Shown here: one piece after another, positions 1-8,427 of the stretch
Layout of the letters: every line of letters begins with the position of its first letter
Numbering within the stretch: the stretch's first letter is position 1
NCBI GenBank assembly: GCA_005239165.1
Contig: RAPG01000008.1
Location: forward strand, 124,001 to 188,000
Reading direction: 5' to 3'
DNA: 64,000 bases
DNA from: Allopusillimonas ginsengisoli
GTDB taxonomy: Bacteria; Pseudomonadota; Gammaproteobacteria; Burkholderiales; Burkholderiaceae_B
Translations under genes and position numbers: made by a program
Notes under the pieces: generated by a model
Seen by the model: only the letters and a program-made list of their open reading frames with translations
Database searches by the model: none
Told to the model about the DNA's origin: nothing

Positions 1-3
1 CGT

Positions 4-38
4 AAAAAAATGCCCCCGCCGCAGAAGCCGGAGCATTT
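4..38 (-). terminator. Rho-independent terminator of the aminotransferase gene
   Basis: Read on the minus strand, AAATGC pairs with GCATTT around a further CCG/CGG pairing and is followed by a run of seven T. It lies about 60 bases past the stop codon of the aminotransferase gene and is oriented to end that transcript. Confidence 0.75.
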
Positions 39-96
39 AATAGAGCATTGATGGCCAGACCGCTATCGCGCGGTGTACTGTCCCTGATCTGAACGA

Positions 97-1299
97 TCAG
101 GCGATCACAGCTGCGATCGCCTTGGCTACGGCATCGATGTTGCCGCTGTTGAGGGCCGCCACGCAAATACGGCCGCTGCTGACGGCGTACACACCATGAT
201 CTTCACGCAGGCGATCAACTTGCTCGGTCGTCAGGCCAGAATACGAGAACATGCCCCGTTGTTGCAGGACAAAGTCAAAATTTTGGCTAACGCCATGAGC
301 CTTCAGTTTTTCGACTAGCTGTGCTCGCATGCTGCGGATGCGGTCGCGCATACCGGCTAGCTCGGATGTCCATACCTCGTAAAGCTCAGGCGTGTTCAGT
401 ACTGACGACACGATTTTGCCGCCATGCGTAGGAGGGTTGGAGTAGTTAGTGCGGATAACGCGCTTAAGCTGGCTGAGGACGCGGACGTTTTCTTCTTTGG
501 ATGAGCACACCAGGGTCAGCGCACCAACCCGTTCACCATATAGTGAAAACGACTTGGAGAAAGACGAGCTGATAAGCATGGTGAGATCATTGTCGGCAAA
601 GAGCCGCACAACGGCAGCGTCTTGCTCGAGCCCATCACCAAAGCCCTGATAAGCGATGTCGACAAAAGGCACCAGATTCTTTTGCTTGACCACTTCGACG
701 ATCTGCTTCCATTGATCAAGCGTAGGGTCGACGCCGGTGGGGTTATGACAGCAGGCGTGCAGCACGACAATGGTTTTTTCAGGGAGTGTCTGCAGAGAGC
801 TCAGCATGCCGGCAAAATCAAGGCCATGCGTGGCGGCATCATAATAGGGGTAGGTTTCTACCGTAAACCCTGCCGCCTGGAACAGTGCGCGATGGTTTTC
901 CCAACTCGGGTTGCTGATGACGACCTTGGAATTGGGTAACAGTTGTTTGAGGAAATCAGCACCGATTTTGAGAGCACCTGTACCGCCCAGGCTTTGTGCT
1001 GTTAAGACGCGACCGGAGGCTAACAAGGGTGAGTTTTTACCCAATAGCAGAGTTTGAGCACCGGTGTTGTAGCCGGGGATGCCGTCGATAGGCAGGTAAC
1101 CGCGGGGTGAGTGAGCCTGTACGAGAGTGTCTTCCGCCTTGCGCACGGCGTCAAGCAGCGGGATGCGCCCCTGGTCGTCGTAATACACACCTACGCCAAG
1201 GTTGACCTTGTTGGTGCGCGCGTCGGCGTTATATTGTTCATTTAGACCGAGGATAGGATCACGCGGCGCCAGTTCGACGCCTTCAAAGAGAGATGTCAT
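97..1299 (-). CDS. tyrB: Aromatic amino acid / aspartate aminotransferase (class I, PLP-dependent)
   Basis: This 400-residue cytoplasmic enzyme moves amino groups between aromatic amino acids or aspartate and 2-oxoglutarate. The PLP-binding lysine sits in SSSFSKSFSLYGERVG at about residue 250. NPTGVDPT at about residue 187 and the substrate-binding arginine in GRICVAALN near the C-terminus are also visible, and the length matches the AspC/TyrB family (about 396-400). It is transcribed away from uvrB across a gap of about 80 bases and ends at a clear terminator. Choosing TyrB over AspC rests on the betaproteobacterial neighbourhood, not on residues that separate the two, so substrate preference is an inference. 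Confidence 0.9.
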   Translation of the reverse strand: MTSLFEGVELAPRDPILGLNEQYNADARTNKVNLGVGVYYDDQGRIPLLDAVRKAEDTLVQAHSPRGYLPIDGIPGYNTGAQTLLLGKNSPLLASGRVLTAQSLGGTGALKIGADFLKQLLPNSKVVISNPSWENHRALFQAAGFTVETYPYYDAATHGLDFAGMLSSLQTLPEKTIVVLHACCHNPTGVDPTLDQWKQIVEVVKQKNLVPFVDIAYQGFGDGLEQDAAVVRLFADNDLTMLISSSFSKSFSLYGERVGALTLVCSSKEENVRVLSQLKRVIRTNYSNPPTHGGKIVSSVLNTPELYEVWTSELAGMRDRIRSMRAQLVEKLKAHGVSQNFDFVLQQRGMFSYSGLTTEQVDRLREDHGVYAVSSGRICVAALNSGNIDAVAKAIAAVIA

Positions 1300-1382
1300 G
1301 TCAGGGATGCTAAAAGTAGTGAGGAAAATAAAGGATATTAATGTGATAATAAGGGGTTTACCCTTAAAAAGTCTAGTACGCG

Positions 1383-3416
1383 ATGGCTAGTGTCAATCTT
1401 TCAGCCCCCGGTTTTCTTGAGTTTGAAGGCAGCCCGTTTCAACTTTACCAGCCGTATCCGCCGGCGGGCGATCAGCCTGCTGCCATTGATGCGCTGGTTG
1501 AAGGCATTGATGATGGGCTTATGTTCCAGACACTTCTTGGCGTGACTGGCTCGGGCAAAACTTACACCATGGCCAACGTTATTGCGCGTACGGGCCGGCC
1601 CGCCATTGTGCTTGCGCCCAATAAAACGCTGGCGGCGCAGCTGTATGCTGAAATGCGAGAGTTTTTCCCGCGTAATGCTGTTGAGTACTTTGTGTCGTAT
1701 TACGACTACTATCAGCCTGAAGCCTACGTGGCGGCACGTGATCTCTTTATCGAGAAAGATTCGTCCATCAACGAACATATCGAGCAGATGCGGCTGTCAG
1801 CGACCAAGAGCCTGCTGGAGCGTCGCGATACCATCATCGTAGGTACCGTGTCCTGTATTTACGGTATAGGCAACCCGGGCGACTATCACGCCATGGTGCT
1901 GACGCTTCGTAGTGGTGATCGCATTCCACGGCAACAGTTGCTGGGCCGGCTGGTCGCCATGCAGTATGAACGCAACGATGTTGAATTTACCCGCGGCAAT
2001 TTCAGGGCGCGTGGCGAAACCATTGACGTATTCCCGGCCGAGCACGCCGAGCTGGCGTTGCGCATCACGCTTTTCGACGACGAAATTGAGTCACTGCAAA
2101 TATTTGATCCGCTTACCGGCAAGATACGTCAGAAGATTCCCCGCTTTACGGTGTTTCCCAGTTCTCATTACGTCACACCGCGTGAAACCATATTGCGTGC
2201 CATCGAAACCATTAAAGCCGAATTGCGAGAGCGTCTGGCATTGCTGACTCAAGAGGGCAAGCTGGTCGAGGCGCAGAGGCTGGAGCAGCGTACGCGTTTC
2301 GACCTCGAAATGATGCAGGAGCTGGGGTTTTGCAAAGGCATCGAAAACTATTCCAGGCATTTGTCGGGTGCGGCGCCTGGTGATCCTCCGCCGACACTCA
2401 TTGATTACTTGCCGCGCGACGCTCTGATGTTCATCGATGAAAGTCACGTAACCATGGGGCAGCTCAGCGCGATGTACCGGGGTGACCGTTCACGTAAATC
2501 GACCTTGGTGCAATTTGGTTTTCGCCTGCCGTCAGCCATGGACAACCGGCCGCTCAAGCTCGAAGAATTTGAGCAGCGCATGAGACAGTGCGTATTTGTG
2601 TCAGCAACGCCTTCGGTGTACGAGCATGAGCATGCCGACAACGTCGTCGAGCAAGTGGTGCGCCCCACAGGGCTGGTTGACCCCATGGTCGAAGTGCGGC
2701 CTGCGGTTACGCAGGTTGATGATTTGCTTGGCGAAGCCAAGCTGCGCATTGCTGCCGGCGAACGCGTATTGGTGACCACACTGACCAAGCGTATGGCAGA
2801 AGACCTGACTGACTATCTGGTAGAGAGTGGTCTCAAGGTACGTTATCTGCATTCGGATATCGATACAGTAGAGCGTGTTGAAATCCTTCGCGACCTGAGG
2901 CTGGGTGTGTTCGACGTGCTTGTGGGTATTAACTTGCTGCGTGAGGGTCTTGATATACCTGAAGTATCACTGGTGGCCATACTCGACGCCGACAAAGAGG
3001 GCTTTTTGCGCTCGGAGCGCAGTCTGATCCAGACCATAGGCAGGGCAGCGCGCAATATTAATGGTCACGCCATTTTGTACGCTGACCGCATTACCGATTC
3101 TATGCGCCGCGCTATGGATGAGACCGAAAGACGTCGCAACAAGCAATTGGAGTTCAATGAAGAGCACGGCATTACCGCCCGTGGCGTTAACAAGGCCGTG
3201 CGCGAACTCATTGATGGTGTCATGGGCGCGCCTGTGCAACCCAGGCCTGATGATGACATTCCGGCGGAAATACTGCGCGACGACAAAGCGCTGGCGCGTG
3301 AGATGCGGCGGCTGAGCTCATTAATGACGGATCATGCTAAAAACCTTGAGTTCGAAGAGGCTGCTGCAGCGCGCGATGCACTCAATCGTCTTAAAGAGAG
3401 AGCCTTGCTATCTTGA
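1383..3416 (+). CDS. uvrB: Excinuclease ABC subunit B
   Basis: UvrB is the damage-verifying helicase-like subunit of nucleotide excision repair; it works with UvrA and UvrC in the cytoplasm. The 677 residues match the family length. The Walker A motif GVTGSGKT is at about residue 53, the beta-hairpin region [11 protein letters not shown] follows at about 115, and the helicase motifs include [14 protein letters not shown] and QTIGRAARN. The C-terminal UVR motif ([16 protein letters not shown]), which contacts UvrC, is intact. No strong ribosome binding site precedes the ATG, but the N-terminus fits the family. I saw no LexA box upstream. Confidence 0.97.
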   Translation: MASVNLSAPGFLEFEGSPFQLYQPYPPAGDQPAAIDALVEGIDDGLMFQTLLGVTGSGKTYTMANVIARTGRPAIVLAPNKTLAAQLYAEMREFFPRNAVEYFVSYYDYYQPEAYVAARDLFIEKDSSINEHIEQMRLSATKSLLERRDTIIVGTVSCIYGIGNPGDYHAMVLTLRSGDRIPRQQLLGRLVAMQYERNDVEFTRGNFRARGETIDVFPAEHAELALRITLFDDEIESLQIFDPLTGKIRQKIPRFTVFPSSHYVTPRETILRAIETIKAELRERLALLTQEGKLVEAQRLEQRTRFDLEMMQELGFCKGIENYSRHLSGAAPGDPPPTLIDYLPRDALMFIDESHVTMGQLSAMYRGDRSRKSTLVQFGFRLPSAMDNRPLKLEEFEQRMRQCVFVSATPSVYEHEHADNVVEQVVRPTGLVDPMVEVRPAVTQVDDLLGEAKLRIAAGERVLVTTLTKRMAEDLTDYLVESGLKVRYLHSDIDTVERVEILRDLRLGVFDVLVGINLLREGLDIPEVSLVAILDADKEGFLRSERSLIQTIGRAARNINGHAILYADRITDSMRRAMDETERRRNKQLEFNEEHGITARGVNKAVRELIDGVMGAPVQPRPDDDIPAEILRDDKALAREMRRLSSLMTDHAKNLEFEEAAAARDALNRLKERALLS

Positions 3417-4078
3417 GCTGCAGTTCGGCCAGCTCCGCAGGGCAGGGTGCCGACGGCGCCAGTGGCAGGGAGCCCGCTGTAATAGTGCTGTTCCGCTTTA
3501 CGAGACCTGTCGAGACGCCCCGGGAGCTCCAGCGCGCGTGGAAACTGATAAGGGGCTCGGCAATTGATTAGCCCTTTCCTGGGCGGTCTCGTGCGCACGT
3601 GGGAACAGGGTTGAAATCACCCGCCGTCACAGACTACTAGTCGCTATGTGATTTGCCTGGCCAGACCTCCAGAAGTTTTCTTATTGAGGGTGGCACAGTC
3701 AAACAGGTTGTAGTTCTCCTGGGTGCCGCGAGTTTTGTTAAGTTGTTGGTAACAGCCAACAATTTATAACAAACCTACGTAAATCGCGGGTTTGCTCTAG
3801 GACCTCGCAAATCAGGTATTGCTTTCCAGTTACCTAGGGTTTACCATGATAACTACAGGGGCTTTGTTCAAGCCTTTAGTTTTTGTTGCAGTGCATAATT
3901 ATTGGCCTGCATAGCACTTCGCACGGCTTGTTGTCAGCACCGCGTGGGTTGTACGCAACACCATCAAATCTCAGCGCCTCGCCGTTTCTCAAATATTGTC
4001 AACAAGGCTTTAGAACTCTTTGTGGTTCTGCAAAAAGCCTTGCCTTACAACGGGTTTTCCCTCACACTCTCGTCTATG
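3417..4078 (+). other. Long non-coding gap between uvrB and the tyrosine phosphatase gene
   Basis: About 660 bases contain no credible coding region on either strand. The reading frames present are short and resemble nothing I know. I looked for tRNA, 6S RNA, RNase P and riboswitch-like cores and recognised none. The right half is AT-richer and presumably carries the promoter of the phosphatase gene. Confidence 0.5.
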
Positions 4079-4567
4079 ATGACTAAGGTACTTTTCGTTT
4101 GCATGGGTAATATCTGTCGCTCCCCGAGCGCAGAAGGCGTATTTCGTCATATCGTCGACGAGGCGGGGCTCTCGGGCGCCATTGGTGTCGATTCTGCCGG
4201 TACCCACGGCTTCCATATCGGCGACGCGCCAGACGCTCGTGCGCAGGCTGCTGCGCGTAAGCGTGGCTATGATCTTTCGCAATGCGTAGCTCGGCAAGTG
4301 ACAGCCGATGACTTCCGAGAGTTTGACCTCATTTTGGCAATGGACTGGGAAAACCTTTCCGCACTGCAGCAGCAGTGCCCCAAGGTGTATCAGCACAAGC
4401 TTATGCTGCTCATGCGCTTTGCCAACGAGTTCGAGGAGGCCACCGTGCCTGATCCCTACTACGGCGGTCCTGATGGTTTTGCCAAAGTGCTCGACTACCT
4501 CGAAGATGCCTGTCAGGGCGTGCTCGAGCTTGTCCGCAAGCGAGCACTGCAGTACCAGGCCGCGTAA
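4079..4567 (+). CDS. Low-molecular-weight protein tyrosine phosphatase
   Basis: This cytoplasmic phosphatase removes phosphate from tyrosine. The active-site loop VCMGNICRSP begins at about residue 6 of the chosen product, with the nucleophilic Cys and the Arg in place, and the general-acid Asp is in VPDPYYGG. The 162 residues match the family. The open frame extends 59 codons further upstream, but that stretch is not family-like and would place the catalytic loop far from the N-terminus, so I start at the second of two adjacent ATG codons (4076 or 4079). A terminator follows before iscR. A phosphatase at this place is common in Burkholderiales. Confidence 0.92.
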   Translation: MTKVLFVCMGNICRSPSAEGVFRHIVDEAGLSGAIGVDSAGTHGFHIGDAPDARAQAAARKRGYDLSQCVARQVTADDFREFDLILAMDWENLSALQQQCPKVYQHKLMLLMRFANEFEEATVPDPYYGGPDGFAKVLDYLEDACQGVLELVRKRALQYQAA

Positions 4568-4605
4568 GCACAATCCATATCACTCGTGCGGCATCTGCCC
4601 GCAGC

Positions 4606-4637
4606 AAAAGCCGCTCCAATTCAGGATGCGGCTTTTT
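4606..4637 (+). terminator. Rho-independent terminator after the phosphatase gene
   Basis: AAAAGCCGC and GCGGCTTTTT form a nine-base-pair stem around a 13-base loop, ending in five T. It separates the phosphatase transcript from the isc promoter region. Confidence 0.85.
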
Positions 4638-4674
4638 GCATGGTGCGCACGTTACCCTTCGTCTTTCTGCGTGA

Positions 4675-4699
4675 ATACCCTATAAAAATAGTCGGGTAT
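4675..4699 (+). promoter_or_regulatory. Upstream IscR type 1 site (degenerate left half)
   Basis: The right half AGTCGGGTAT is identical to that of the site 30 bases downstream. The left half begins ATACCC and departs from the type 1 consensus at about three positions. The exact 30-base spacing from the next site places both on nearly the same helix face. IscR binding is inferred from the known type 1 motif of iron-sulfur-loaded IscR. Confidence 0.7.
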
Positions 4700-4704
4700 C
4701 GTGT

Positions 4705-4729
4705 ATACTTGACTTATTTAGTCGGGTAT
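4705..4729 (+). promoter_or_regulatory. IscR type 1 operator overlapping the iscR promoter
   Basis: The 25-base element starts ATACTTGAC, has an AT-rich centre and ends AGTCGGGTAT, fitting the known type 1 IscR consensus throughout. A likely -10 box, TATACT (4704-4709), overlaps its left edge, so bound IscR should block the promoter. The ribosome binding site GAAAGGAG (4731-4738) lies six bases before the iscR ATG. Confidence 0.85.
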
Positions 4730-4744
4730 TGAAAGGAGCACATT

Positions 4745-5257
4745 ATGCGTCTGACCACCAAAGGCCGTTTTGCTGTAACCGCCATGATCGATCTGGCACT
4801 CCGGCAGCATAGTGGGCCGGTTACCCTGGCCGCTATCAGTAAGCGGCAGAACATATCGCTTTCTTATCTTGAGCAGCTGTTTGGCAAGTTACGCCGACAC
4901 GAGCTTGTCGATAGCATGCGTGGCCCAGGAGGCGGGTACTCGCTAGCCAAGCTGGCGCGCAACATTACTGTTGCAGACGTCATTTTTGCTGTAGACGAGC
5001 CTCTGGACGCTACCAATTGTGGCGGCAAAGAAAACTGCAATATCGGCCGAAACGGTAGTTCTGGCAAATGCATGACGCATGAATTATGGGCATCGTTAAA
5101 CCGCAAGATGATCGACTTTCTCGATTCCGTTTCTTTACAAGATCTTGCTGACCAAGAACGTATGCGTCAGTTGCAAGAGGCCAACAACACGCACGAGGTA
5201 CCGATTCGGGTTCATCGCGCACCAGGGGCTCCCATGGCGATGGCGTTTACCAATTAA
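4745..5257 (+). CDS. iscR: Iron-sulfur cluster regulator IscR
   Basis: IscR is an Rrf2-family winged-helix repressor that binds a [2Fe-2S] cluster and lowers isc transcription when clusters are plentiful. The 170 residues start MRLTTKGRFAVTAMIDLA, the DNA-binding segment with ISLSYLEQLFGKLRR follows, and the three cluster cysteines are in CGGKENCNIGRNG...GKCMTHELW at about residues 92, 98 and 107. It heads iscR-iscS-iscU-iscA and has two IscR sites in front of it, so it should repress itself. The three cysteines are intact even though the IscU of the same operon is altered. Confidence 0.97.
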   Translation: MRLTTKGRFAVTAMIDLALRQHSGPVTLAAISKRQNISLSYLEQLFGKLRRHELVDSMRGPGGGYSLAKLARNITVADVIFAVDEPLDATNCGGKENCNIGRNGSSGKCMTHELWASLNRKMIDFLDSVSLQDLADQERMRQLQEANNTHEVPIRVHRAPGAPMAMAFTN

Positions 5258-5356
5258 TTTGGCGATTCCTGCACAAGGCTCTATGGGTTGCCAATGCTGA
5301 GGCTTTTGGCGCTACTATAACGAGTACGTAGCGACACGGCTCAGGAGTAATTTTTA

Positions 5357-6565
5357 ATGACGTCACGCCCTATCTATCTTGATTACTCAGCGACCACGCC
5401 GGTAGACCCGCATGTGGTTGATGTTATGGTGCCGTGGCTTTACGAACGATTTGGCAATCCGGCGTCCAGCAGCCACGCCTACGGGTGGGATGCCGAAGAA
5501 GCAGTCGAACGCGCCCGCAGTCAGATTGCCAAGTTGGTTAATGCTGATCCGCGCGAAATCGTCTTTACGTCTGGCGCCACCGAATCTGACAACCTGGCCA
5601 TAAAGGGCGCGGCACAATTCCATGCTGGTCGCGGCAAGCATATCGTCACACTTAAAACAGAGCACAAGGCGGTACTCGATACCTGCCACGAACTTGAGCG
5701 TCAGGGTTTTGAGGTTAGTTTTCTTGATGTTCAGGCAAACGGCCTGGTTGATATTGATGTTTTCCGCAATGCTCTGCGTCCCGACACTATAGTGGCGTCC
5801 GTCATGCTCGTTAATAATGAAATTGGCGTCATACAGGATATTGCCGCACTGGGTGAAATCTGTCGTGAAAAGGGTGTAATGTTTCACGTCGATGCCGCGC
5901 AAGCCACTGGCAAGGTTGCCATAGACCTGCAGGCTCTCAACGTTGACCTCATGTCGTTTTCGGCACATAAGACCTATGGCCCCAAAGGAATAGGCGCGCT
6001 GTACGTGAGACGCAAGCCGCGCGCGCGCCTTATGGCGCAAATTCATGGTGGCGGGCACGAACGTGGCATGCGGTCAGGCACTCTGGCCACGCATCAAATT
6101 GTGGGTATGGGCGAGGCATTTGAGTTGGCGGGGCAAGTGCTCAGCGAAGAAACCCGGCGCATTCACCAGTTGCAAGAAAGATTATGGGCCGGGCTGTCGG
6201 TCATACCTGAGGTTTATCTTAATGGTGATTTCGACCAGCGTGTGCCGCATAATCTTAATGTTAGCTTCAACTACATTGAGGGCGAGGCTCTTATGATGTC
6301 GGTCAAGCAATTGGCGGTCTCAAGTGGGTCGGCGTGCACATCTGCAAGCCTCGAGCCCTCGTATGTGTTGCGCGCTATTGGGCGTAGCGACGAGCTGGCC
6401 CACAGTTCATTGCGTATTTCGTTGGGGCGTTACACTACTGAACAAGATGTCGATGCCGCAGTCGCTGTTATCAGCGGAAAAGTGGCCTGGCTACGTAGCA
6501 TGTCACCTCTCTGGGAAATGGCCCAAGAGGGAGTAGACGTCAACACAGTGCAGTGGGCAGTGTAG
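5357..6565 (+). CDS. iscS: Cysteine desulfurase IscS
   Basis: IscS is a PLP enzyme that takes sulfur from cysteine as an enzyme-bound persulfide and passes it to IscU and other acceptors. The PLP lysine is in [12 protein letters not shown] at about residue 204, and the mobile-loop cysteine is in [17 protein letters not shown] at about residue 326. The 402 residues are close to the E. coli protein, with a family-like C-terminus ([10 protein letters not shown]). The ribosome binding site CAGGAG precedes the ATG. A 99-base gap separates it from iscR and only four bases separate it from iscU. Confidence 0.97.
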   Translation: MTSRPIYLDYSATTPVDPHVVDVMVPWLYERFGNPASSSHAYGWDAEEAVERARSQIAKLVNADPREIVFTSGATESDNLAIKGAAQFHAGRGKHIVTLKTEHKAVLDTCHELERQGFEVSFLDVQANGLVDIDVFRNALRPDTIVASVMLVNNEIGVIQDIAALGEICREKGVMFHVDAAQATGKVAIDLQALNVDLMSFSAHKTYGPKGIGALYVRRKPRARLMAQIHGGGHERGMRSGTLATHQIVGMGEAFELAGQVLSEETRRIHQLQERLWAGLSVIPEVYLNGDFDQRVPHNLNVSFNYIEGEALMMSVKQLAVSSGSACTSASLEPSYVLRAIGRSDELAHSSLRISLGRYTTEQDVDAAVAVISGKVAWLRSMSPLWEMAQEGVDVNTVQWAV

Positions 6566-6569
6566 GGAT

Positions 6570-6956
6570 ATGCAACCGTATAATGATAAAGTTCTTGAGC
6601 ATTACGAAAACCCGCGCAACGTGGGTTCGTTCGATGCGACTGACTTATGCGTGGGCACGGCACTGGTTGGCGCCCCTTCTCAGGGTGATGTCATCAAATT
6701 GCAGATCAAAGTTGACGCCTCGGGTATCATAAAGGATGCAAGGTTCAAAACCTACGGGTGTGGTTGCGCCATCGCAGCCAGTTCCCTGGCAACAGAATGG
6801 GTAATAGGCAAAACGCCGCTGCAGGCGCGGCAGATTAGTTACACGCAAATCGCCGAAGCGCTGGCGTTGCCTCCCATAAAAATGCACTGTTCCATCTTGG
6901 CTGAAGACGCCATTCAGGCGGCCATCCAAGATTACCAAACCAAACATCAGAGGTAA
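6570..6956 (+). CDS. iscU: Iron-sulfur scaffold IscU lacking the first conserved cysteine
   Basis: IscU is the scaffold on which [2Fe-2S] clusters are built from IscS-derived sulfur. The 128 residues align end to end with the family ([31 protein letters not shown]). The family carries APACGD, but this protein reads APSQGD at residues 35-40, so the cysteine equivalent to E. coli Cys37 is glutamine (codon CAG, 6681-6683). The other two ligands remain, Cys64 and Cys107, as does Asp40. Extra cysteines appear at residue 27 and residue 66 (GCGC where GCGS is usual). The HscA-docking motif is kept as LPPIK although no hscA follows. Whether it assembles clusters normally cannot be told from sequence. 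Confidence 0.93.
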   Translation: MQPYNDKVLEHYENPRNVGSFDATDLCVGTALVGAPSQGDVIKLQIKVDASGIIKDARFKTYGCGCAIAASSLATEWVIGKTPLQARQISYTQIAEALALPPIKMHCSILAEDAIQAAIQDYQTKHQR

Positions 6957-6958
6957 TT

Positions 6959-7282
6959 ATGGCTATTACGCTTACAGAACGGGCGGCTGACCATATCAAC
7001 CGCTACATTGAAAAACGCGGGCAAGGCATAGGTCTAAGATTGGGTGTGCGGCTTACTGGCTGCTCGGGCATGGCTTATAAGCTCGATTATGTTGATGATG
7101 TTGAGGCTGAAGATATTGTTTTCGAGCAGCATGGGGTCAAGGTATTTGTTAGCCCTAAAAGCCTGCCTTTTCTTGAAGGCACGCAGCTTGACTATGGTCG
7201 CGACGGGCTTAATGAAGGGTTTCGTTTCAGCAACCCCAACGAAAAGGCTTCTTGCGGATGTGGTGAGTCGTTCACCGTATAA
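6959..7282 (+). CDS. iscA: Iron-sulfur assembly protein IscA
   Basis: IscA is an A-type carrier that binds iron or clusters and hands them to apo-proteins. The 107 residues carry the three invariant cysteines: one in [12 protein letters not shown] at about residue 35, and the pair in the C-terminal [15 protein letters not shown] matches the family. It starts two bases after the iscU stop, so translation is probably coupled. In most proteobacteria hscB would follow; here the next gene is a methylglyoxal-synthase-like protein 28 bases downstream. Confidence 0.95.
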   Translation: MAITLTERAADHINRYIEKRGQGIGLRLGVRLTGCSGMAYKLDYVDDVEAEDIVFEQHGVKVFVSPKSLPFLEGTQLDYGRDGLNEGFRFSNPNEKASCGCGESFTV

Positions 7283-7310
7283 GCCTCTCTGAAGCAAACC
7301 AAGGTCTAGC

Positions 7311-8207
7311 GTGTCATCTTCAAGTATTTTGCGTTTCGGTCTTGCGGCCAACCGCCTTCATCACGAGGGGGCTGACGCAACCTTGTTTAAGTGGCTTCAA
7401 CGCTCCGCAGACGGTCTGCGCGAACTCGGAGTAGAGCTTTACACGGTAGGGCGCACTTGCGACGCCATCGAGCGCTCTGATCTGTTGCAGGGGTATGCCG
7501 GCCTAATCCGCTATCCCTACGGCCGTCAGGGCGGGTTGATGAAACTGGTGGCTCGTGTCACCGAAAGCAACGACGGTGGTACACCGTTTGATGGTGCCAT
7601 TTACCTTATTGATCCCGTTGATCCTTCATCGATCTTTCCAGAAGCACTGGCACTTAAGCGCCAGTGCATTACACATGGCCGGCCATTTGTATCAACCCTG
7701 TTAGGGGCTATTGAATGGGTTGAAATCGAGCGCATCAGCCGCGGGTTGCCTGCCGACACCAGGCTTGATGATGTGTTTGAACTGAACCATCAAACATTGG
7801 CACTCATCGCACACGATGCGCTCAAGAATCAAATGGTTGAGTTTGCAGACCAGCACTTTGACCTGCTGTCGCGGTTCGCAACCCGGGTGGGTACGGGCAC
7901 AACCAGCGGGCGGCTCAATGAGCTGGCGTGGTCGCGCGGTTGGCCACGAGCCACCCCATGGGTTCAACCCTTTCTCAGCGGCCCGTTGGGCGGTGACGCA
8001 CAAATTGCCGAACTGGTGCTCGAACGTCGCTGCCAGCGCGTAATATTTTTCGAAGACCCTCATGTGGCGCGTCAGCACGAAGCCGACATCCAGTTGCTTG
8101 AGCGCGCGGTGCGGGTCGTCACCGCCGACGCCAGCTGTGTCGCCTCACCCGTGGTTGCTCACAAGTGGGCCAAGGCTATGAGTATACGGGCAAGCTCCAG
8201 GGTTTAA
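7311..8207 (+). CDS. Protein with two tandem methylglyoxal-synthase-like domains
   Basis: Methylglyoxal synthase converts dihydroxyacetone phosphate to methylglyoxal. Residues about 160-285 match MgsA: IAHD for the H19-D20 pair, LSGPLGGD for the Gly-rich phosphate loop with catalytic Asp71, FFEDP for the Asp91 region and HEAD for His98/Asp101. Residues about 8-140 appear to be a second, diverged copy of the same fold (LYTVGRT, RYPYGRQGG, IYLIDPVDP), but the HD pair and the GGD aspartate are replaced. The total of 298 residues is about twice the usual 150. The gene lies 28 bases after iscA and is probably cotranscribed with the isc genes. Activity of the C-terminal half is plausible; the N-terminal half looks structural or regulatory. 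Confidence 0.8.
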   Translation: MSSSSILRFGLAANRLHHEGADATLFKWLQRSADGLRELGVELYTVGRTCDAIERSDLLQGYAGLIRYPYGRQGGLMKLVARVTESNDGGTPFDGAIYLIDPVDPSSIFPEALALKRQCITHGRPFVSTLLGAIEWVEIERISRGLPADTRLDDVFELNHQTLALIAHDALKNQMVEFADQHFDLLSRFATRVGTGTTSGRLNELAWSRGWPRATPWVQPFLSGPLGGDAQIAELVLERRCQRVIFFEDPHVARQHEADIQLLERAVRVVTADASCVASPVVAHKWAKAMSIRASSRV

Positions 8208-8427
8208 TCTGGTAGCGTATCTGCTTGAGCTCTGCCTTGGGCGCCAGAATACGCCATGCATTTTAAAATTCGTTTTGGGTTGCGCATTTTCAATTGGCAG
8301 CCCGTTAAATATACGCCAGAAAAACATTGCCAATATCGTTGGCGCTGCTACAGCGTAGCTTCATGCGCAAGATAGTGAACCACACAAGCCTCTTGACTAG
8401 TCTGTTATTTGGCTTGTCCCCTGAACC

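Noticed and set aside
1300..1382. LexA (SOS) box in front of uvrB
   Set aside because: No CTGT-N8-ACAG-type palindrome is present in the gap.
3902..4078. N-terminal extension of the tyrosine phosphatase frame (58 more residues)
   Set aside because: The phosphatase active-site loop should be close to the N-terminus, and the extension has no family resemblance or ribosome binding site.
5387..6058. 223-codon open frame on the minus strand inside iscS
   Set aside because: It is antisense to a strongly conserved gene and its translation resembles no protein.
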